From positions 62,001 through 126,000 of the forward strand of contig NW_025944354.1 of NCBI RefSeq assembly GCF_000764305.2: 64,000 nucleotides of DNA, in the 5' to 3' direction. This DNA comes from Hyalella azteca (Eukaryota; Arthropoda; Malacostraca; Amphipoda; Hyalellidae). Position 1 is the first letter of the stretch. Every line of letters begins with the position of its first letter. Position numbers and translations under genes: made by a program. The notes beneath the pieces were generated by a model. That model searched no databases, was not told the origin of the DNA, and worked only from the letters and a program-made list of their open reading frames with translations. Positions 59,400 through 64,000 of this stretch are shown one piece after another.

Positions 59400-61377
59400 A
59401 TTATGATCACGCCTTGCACACCGATGCTGCTGTAATGCCTGCCTATTCGTATTGCCTTAATTGCAGAGTCCCTGCAGAGTTGATACACGCAAGAGGACAG
59501 CTAGCAACATCTGGCAGATAGCCAAGTTGCTGGGGCATATGATCTTATTTGAATTTCCTTGCTCACGTGAGACTGACTACATTCACTCCTGGGTCAAGGT
59601 CATGATTACGTTCATCGTCTACTCTTCTCAGAACAGAACTTCAATTCTAACATGCGCTACTCTATGTAATGCATCTTTTATAAAATCACTATAATGTAAC
59701 ATGAATTGAGGAAAGGTTGAAATTATGCTTGAATTTTCAAATATGGAAATCATAACAGATCTATGTTTAGTTTTCCCTTGTACTACGTTTGTGAATACTT
59801 TTATTTGACTCATTTCGCAACAATTTTATTGTAATGTTTTATTTGTGAGCCTTCACCTTCGTTGAAGGAATAGTCTTAATATTCATTCTCACCTCATTCG
59901 CTCTGAAGTTACACACCAAATTGAAAAAACTTTGCTTTACTTAGGTTTAATATCGGTTAGTAACCCGAATAATCAGGACTAATTTACACGTGCATTGTGA
60001 GAGCCAACGTGGGAAAAATCGTGCATTTTATGCATTGCTGTTTTTATCGATCCACATTACAAGTAAAGTGAAGTAATCTACGTATATTGTTTCTGAATCG
60101 ATATTCTCGGCTAATGCTAACCAATTTCCGCTCGAAGCTGATGGCAATGCAGCCAATCTGGTCTGCAATGAGATTCGATCTGTCTACATTGCCTGCTTTA
60201 ATGAATTGAGATTTCTGCGCATCGCGTAGGAGTGAGAATCACCAGACATTCAGAGCAATCATGAATAATTTGTACTTTATAATTCATCTGAAAGACTGCT
60301 TATGGATGGAAACTCTTAGTTTCCCTAATAGATAATAGATATGCAAAGATCATTACCTTAGTATTAGATACCACCTATTGGATTCGTCATATATATTCCC
60401 CCGATTCGAAAATTGAATGAATTAAAAGCCGTATAAAATGTTGATCATTATCTTATAGTGTAATGGACCAGAAGATATTGAGTACCTACTGCTGTTGTGA
60501 CACATCTGATAGCGCAGATAAAAGTTAGCACTTCTGTACGGCAGAAGCTTTTGGAGTCAAATTGCTGCTATTTAATATCTTCCACTGTCTCTATAGTCCC
60601 TTTTTTTGAGAAAAAACGAGAGGCAAGACCTCTGTCATTAACTTCTGGTGACAAAATACGCCCGCACGCAGGCGTTCGATGAATTTTCCAGAGGCTAAAG
60701 TTTAATAAATATTTTAGAAAAAATAAAGCCGATTTTAACTAAATCCGCAATGTATTTTTTATTTTGATTCTAATATCGAGGCGCAACAAAAAAAATGAAT
60801 TCGCAACCATTCAGTATTTTCCAGCGTGCGAATAAAATGATAAAATATGAGTTAAAGAATCTGGGTAAGCGCCAAGCCATGAGACTCTAGCCCCCAAACT
60901 CCGAGAGAAAAAAAAAACCAGGCTCTTGTGACAGCAAAAGCGGAAAACCAAATCATCACGAAGGCGCACATTGCCATGGCAATTTCTGCCTTTGTTAATA
61001 CAACGTTTCAATTTTTCACCATCGAATATTAAATTTCAAGTCAAGGAAATATACCGACGCTGTTGGGATTGTAGATGCGCGCCATAATAGCCCCTGTTTA
61101 GTTATGGCACCGAATATTGAAACGGATATTTAAACATTCATGAATCTTGTATACTTATTTGTCAAAGCTTGTGTGTTGTTTTTTTTGTAGCCAAGAATAG
61201 AAAATATATAAAGGGTGTTAAGGCGCGTAGTCAGGCTGCTTTTCCTGTCGGAATATTGCCTTTAACTGAACATTTATGATTATTCGGAAAAAAGCAAGTC
61301 ATTGCAATACTCAAACAGGATTGAGAAAAAATGTAAGCGTAATTTTTGAATAGGTACGTGTGTATGAATTCAATTTA
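59400..61377. other. No gene recognised
   Basis: Frames at 59461-59694 and 60497-60682 (plus) and 59628-59813 and 60811-61011 (minus) are unrecognised. No mobile-element ends or splice pairs were found. Confidence 0.5.
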
Positions 61378-61404
61378 ACTTGTGTCACATTTTGTGACAC
61401 AAGT
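61378..61404. repeat. Perfect hairpin, 12-bp arms, 3-nt loop
   Basis: ACTTGTGTCACA (61378-61389), loop TTT, TGTGACACAAGT (61393-61404), with no mismatches. Confidence 0.9.
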
Positions 61405-63365
61405 CGAATGGGAGTTTCCATGTTCTATGAGAAATAGGGACTCAAACTGGTAATTATTTGATTAGAATACGTAAGTTTTATTATCATTAACAAATTTCAG
61501 GATACAGTGTTCGAAAATTACGGGAATTATCTCGCCCGGACAACGCTGGACTAACCTGCTGTGATACATGTTGAATAATATTCGTTAGGTTTTCGTTTGT
61601 AAATGTCTCGCGAGATAGTGAGCTTCTTGCTGTCGCCGTAGCAATATTTTTGCGTCCCGTGTTTCGTAGTCTTATTTATATGGCAATAAAACGGAGGTGA
61701 ACTTGCGGAAATCCAGGCCACTAGGTTATCGTCGCCACGGAAACAATGATGCAGCAATACGGTGAACGCTATCCTATATATGCGCTGTAGCTTCAGCACC
61801 ACTGTATTTAGCAAAGTAGGTTTAACTGTAATGATTGCGGTCTTATATGTGTCTTAGTATTCAGCGCAAACGTTCGTGTTCTACGACTGCACCACGAAAT
61901 TTTGACGTATTTCATTCAGAATTTGAAAGCAACTCGAACGTTTAGTTTTTCTCTCAATAAACTAATGTACGAATTAGGATGGTTTTTCATGTGCAGATTT
62001 TAAAGAATATCAAATCATTTCTCGGCCCGGAACGGAATTTTTACGATGACATTTTACCAAATGCACCAGGACACGACCCTATAGTGTTGTTCTGACTATT
62101 GATTTGGGTTATTTGACGCGGTCAGATCAATTGTTCTAATTCCTAGAAAACTTTTGCGATTCTCAAATGGAGAAATAATGACGAAATTGCAACACAAGTA
62201 GCGGAATATATCCCATTACGGGAAATCCGCAGTTTTTTTTATTTCATAGTAGTATCAATTATGAAATTGGTATTTATAATTGATGTTGGCAAATCACAGT
62301 GTTTTCTTCAATTTGGAATGACCCCGCAGTACAGCCTGCACGCCAACGATCAACAGTAAAGCACCGTGCCTTTAACGATTAAAAATTAGTTAAACATAAA
62401 CATGAACTTAGAAGTGAAAACTTAAAGAATTATATTGTTGTATAATCTGTAATAATCTGTATTGTATATTGCACAGAATATCATGAATCGATCTGGATAC
62501 TTTTGTTGTTGAATGCATATTGCATGCGGAGTGAAGAGTAAGCCTGTTTGCTGAATTGATGAGAGGCCATATGTACGACACGACCTTGTCAATCGTTCCA
62601 CATACATATATAGTTCACCAAGTTCTCAATACTGCACCCCTTCTCTGTTTCAACTCGCACATAACGTGTTGTTTTTTTTCAGTTATTCTGGTAACGCTAT
62701 AGCCGTTTTATATTATCCACAACAAACTAAGTCCATTCCTGTACATAGTCATTGCACCCTCGCTAAAGCCTCTAATGCGCCCAAATTTTGAAAAAATGCA
62801 AACAATTTATTCTATTTTCACACTCTCAATATGGCTATTTGGATACTACTTCAAATAATAATTATCCGTTTAGAATAAGTTTGTAAATAAATTGTACTAT
62901 TCCTCTTTGTTTTTCAATCCTAGCAATGTGTTTTTTTGGCCGTTTCAAATTTTTTGCCGTTTTGAATGCCAGCAAATCACTAGCATGGGAATTATTGGCC
63001 CTATTTTCCAATAAGACTTTGAGACTTGCGTTGGAAAAACTGCTCGCTACTCATGCTAGCCGAGGCAATATGTCCAATAGCTTAGGTGTCTCAATTTAAA
63101 TAACCTGCCATCCATTGAAATTTCTGCCGCTGAATGCAAGCTTTGTAAGCTACTTAATTCGGAGATTTAATACGGGAGCATTATTTTTGTTCCGAACAAA
63201 CATTGCATGATTGCTGAAGGGCGTATTTCAGATCGATTGCACGACGCACTTAACGTGTTAAGTAACGATGCTTAAATGTGTAGTTTGAAATCGGAATCAG
63301 CTCCAAAACGCATTAAGAAAATCTTTCTTGCACGTACATGGTAAATTTGACCATGTAAATTTGAC
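61405..63365. other. No gene recognised
   Basis: AT-rich with an 87-codon minus frame (61551-61814) of no recognised type. Nothing else supported. Confidence 0.5.
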
Positions 63366-63400
63366 CATTGAATCACAAATTTGAAATTTGTGATTCAATG
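63366..63400. repeat. Near-perfect palindrome, 17-bp arms, 1-nt centre
   Basis: CATTGAATCACAAATTT (63366-63382), G, then its exact complement AAATTTGTGATTCAATG (63384-63400). Immediately upstream, CATGGTAAATTTGACCATG (63338-63356) is another short dyad sharing the AAATTTG centre, and TAAATTTGACCAT is repeated directly at 63343 and 63357. Confidence 0.9.
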
Positions 63401-63496
63401 ATGAAACAAAACGATGTTCAAATTGTTGATAACTGAATATTGTATGCATATTGCATAAAGCTATATACGGCGCGCAGAAAATCAGAATCACAATCA

Positions 63497-63710
63497 CACT
63501 GTTAGAAAAAACGGTGAAAAAACGGTCCCACCGGCATCCTAGTGGCCGGTCGCCCCGTGAAAATAAACTGTTTCGCCGTTTTTATCAGATGTTTTACGGA
63601 TTTTTGGTGTTAAATTGGAATAAAAACGGCGACACGGTGTTTCTTTTCACGTGCCGACCGGCCACTGAAAAGCCGGTATAATACCGTTAACGGTAACTTT
63701 TCTAACAGTG
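63497..63710. mobile_element. 214-bp foldback MITE with 13-bp perfect TIRs
   Basis: Non-autonomous DNA transposon ending in CACTGTTAGAAAA (63497-63509) and TTTTCTAACAGTG (63698-63710). The inverted homology continues far inward: AGTGGCCGGTCG, CGTGAAAA and CGCCGTTTTTAT in the left half face ATAAAAACGGCG, TTTTCACG and CGACCGGCCACT in the right half, so the element can fold into one long imperfect hairpin. No clear target-site duplication is seen in the adjacent bases (AATCA on the left, GCACC on the right), so the superfamily is open. A CACTG terminus would be compatible with several groups, including hAT-like and CACTA/Chapaev-like. The 76-codon frame 63451-63681 lies over it and is not a gene. 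Confidence 0.9.
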
Positions 63711-64000
63711 GCACCGGAGAAATCCTGTATTCGTCAGGACCAAGAACCCAGGAAATGTGGACATCAATCGTCATCAGCTGACGCCAGGTATCTCAGTTGC
63801 GAATGACTTAAGGGGATTTGTTCGTTTTCCGCCCACGGTCATCGATGTCTAGAAAAATTCAAGTCCTCAAAAGTCAATTTTGCGTCCACTACAAACTTTC
63901 AAAATCGTGAACACTAGTATATTCTCCATTGAACACTAGCATATTCTCTATTTATAAAACACTGGCACATTATCCATTGAGTTTCGTTTCTGAATTTCAA
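63711..64000. other. No gene recognised; short direct repeat
   Basis: AACACTAG.ATATTCTC and CATTGA words repeat between about 63909 and 63980 with a loose period near 30 bp. Otherwise nothing. Confidence 0.6.

Noticed and set aside
63451..63681. 76-codon frame
   Set aside because: It lies almost wholly within the foldback MITE.

Overview
This window is eukaryotic, intron-like or intergenic DNA with no complete protein-coding gene that I can recognise. It is AT-rich, full of short tandem repeats and decayed mobile elements, and has no open frame above 135 codons on either strand. No tRNA, rRNA, CRISPR array or operon-like layout was found. A 5'-truncated non-LTR retrotransposon 3' end, a TTAA-flanked piggyBac-type MITE family and a (GTCY)n-core interspersed repeat suggest a large, repeat-rich invertebrate genome, most likely an arthropod. 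That placement is an inference.

Layout, left to right. 1-3.5 kb: mostly plain AT-rich sequence, holding one decayed TTAA-flanked MITE (912-1151) and a GC-richer patch (2570-2830). 3.5-4.4 kb: three unrelated minisatellites in under 800 bp (57-bp, 56-bp and 18-bp units). 5.7-6.1 kb: an old 166-bp tandem duplication. 8.6-9.0 kb: a two-tier CATGCC-rich minisatellite. 14-16 kb: a GC-rich foldback (14046-14118) and the best MITE copy (15524-15836), with opposed termini and a near-perfect TTAA/TTGA flank. 22.6-25.1 kb: a 110-bp dispersed repeat pair, a 71-bp minisatellite, and the one place with a convincing pair of splice signals (putative 67-nt exon, 23428-23494). 26.9, 34.0 and 44.5 kb: three copies of a repeat about 150-165 bp long with a GTCY microsatellite core. 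29.3-30.1 kb: a LINE 3' end (minus strand, reverse-transcriptase C-terminal tail) inside a 48-bp minisatellite that itself looks derived from the LINE. 34.9, 45.5, 50.3, 52.6, 58.2 and 59.1 kb: further tandem arrays, including a dimeric higher-order array (45461-46031) and a nested array bracketed by a direct repeat (52580-53180). 63.5-63.7 kb: a 214-bp foldback MITE with perfect 13-bp terminal inverted repeats.

No gene interactions can be described. The biology here is repeat biology: MITEs, a dead LINE, minisatellites seeded by transposon sequence, and a notable number of short, perfect or near-perfect hairpins scattered through AT-rich DNA. I did not find a defence system, gene cluster or other multigene system, and most open frames look like chance frames in AT-rich DNA. 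Unit lengths, arm lengths and positions were read by eye and may be off by a few bases.
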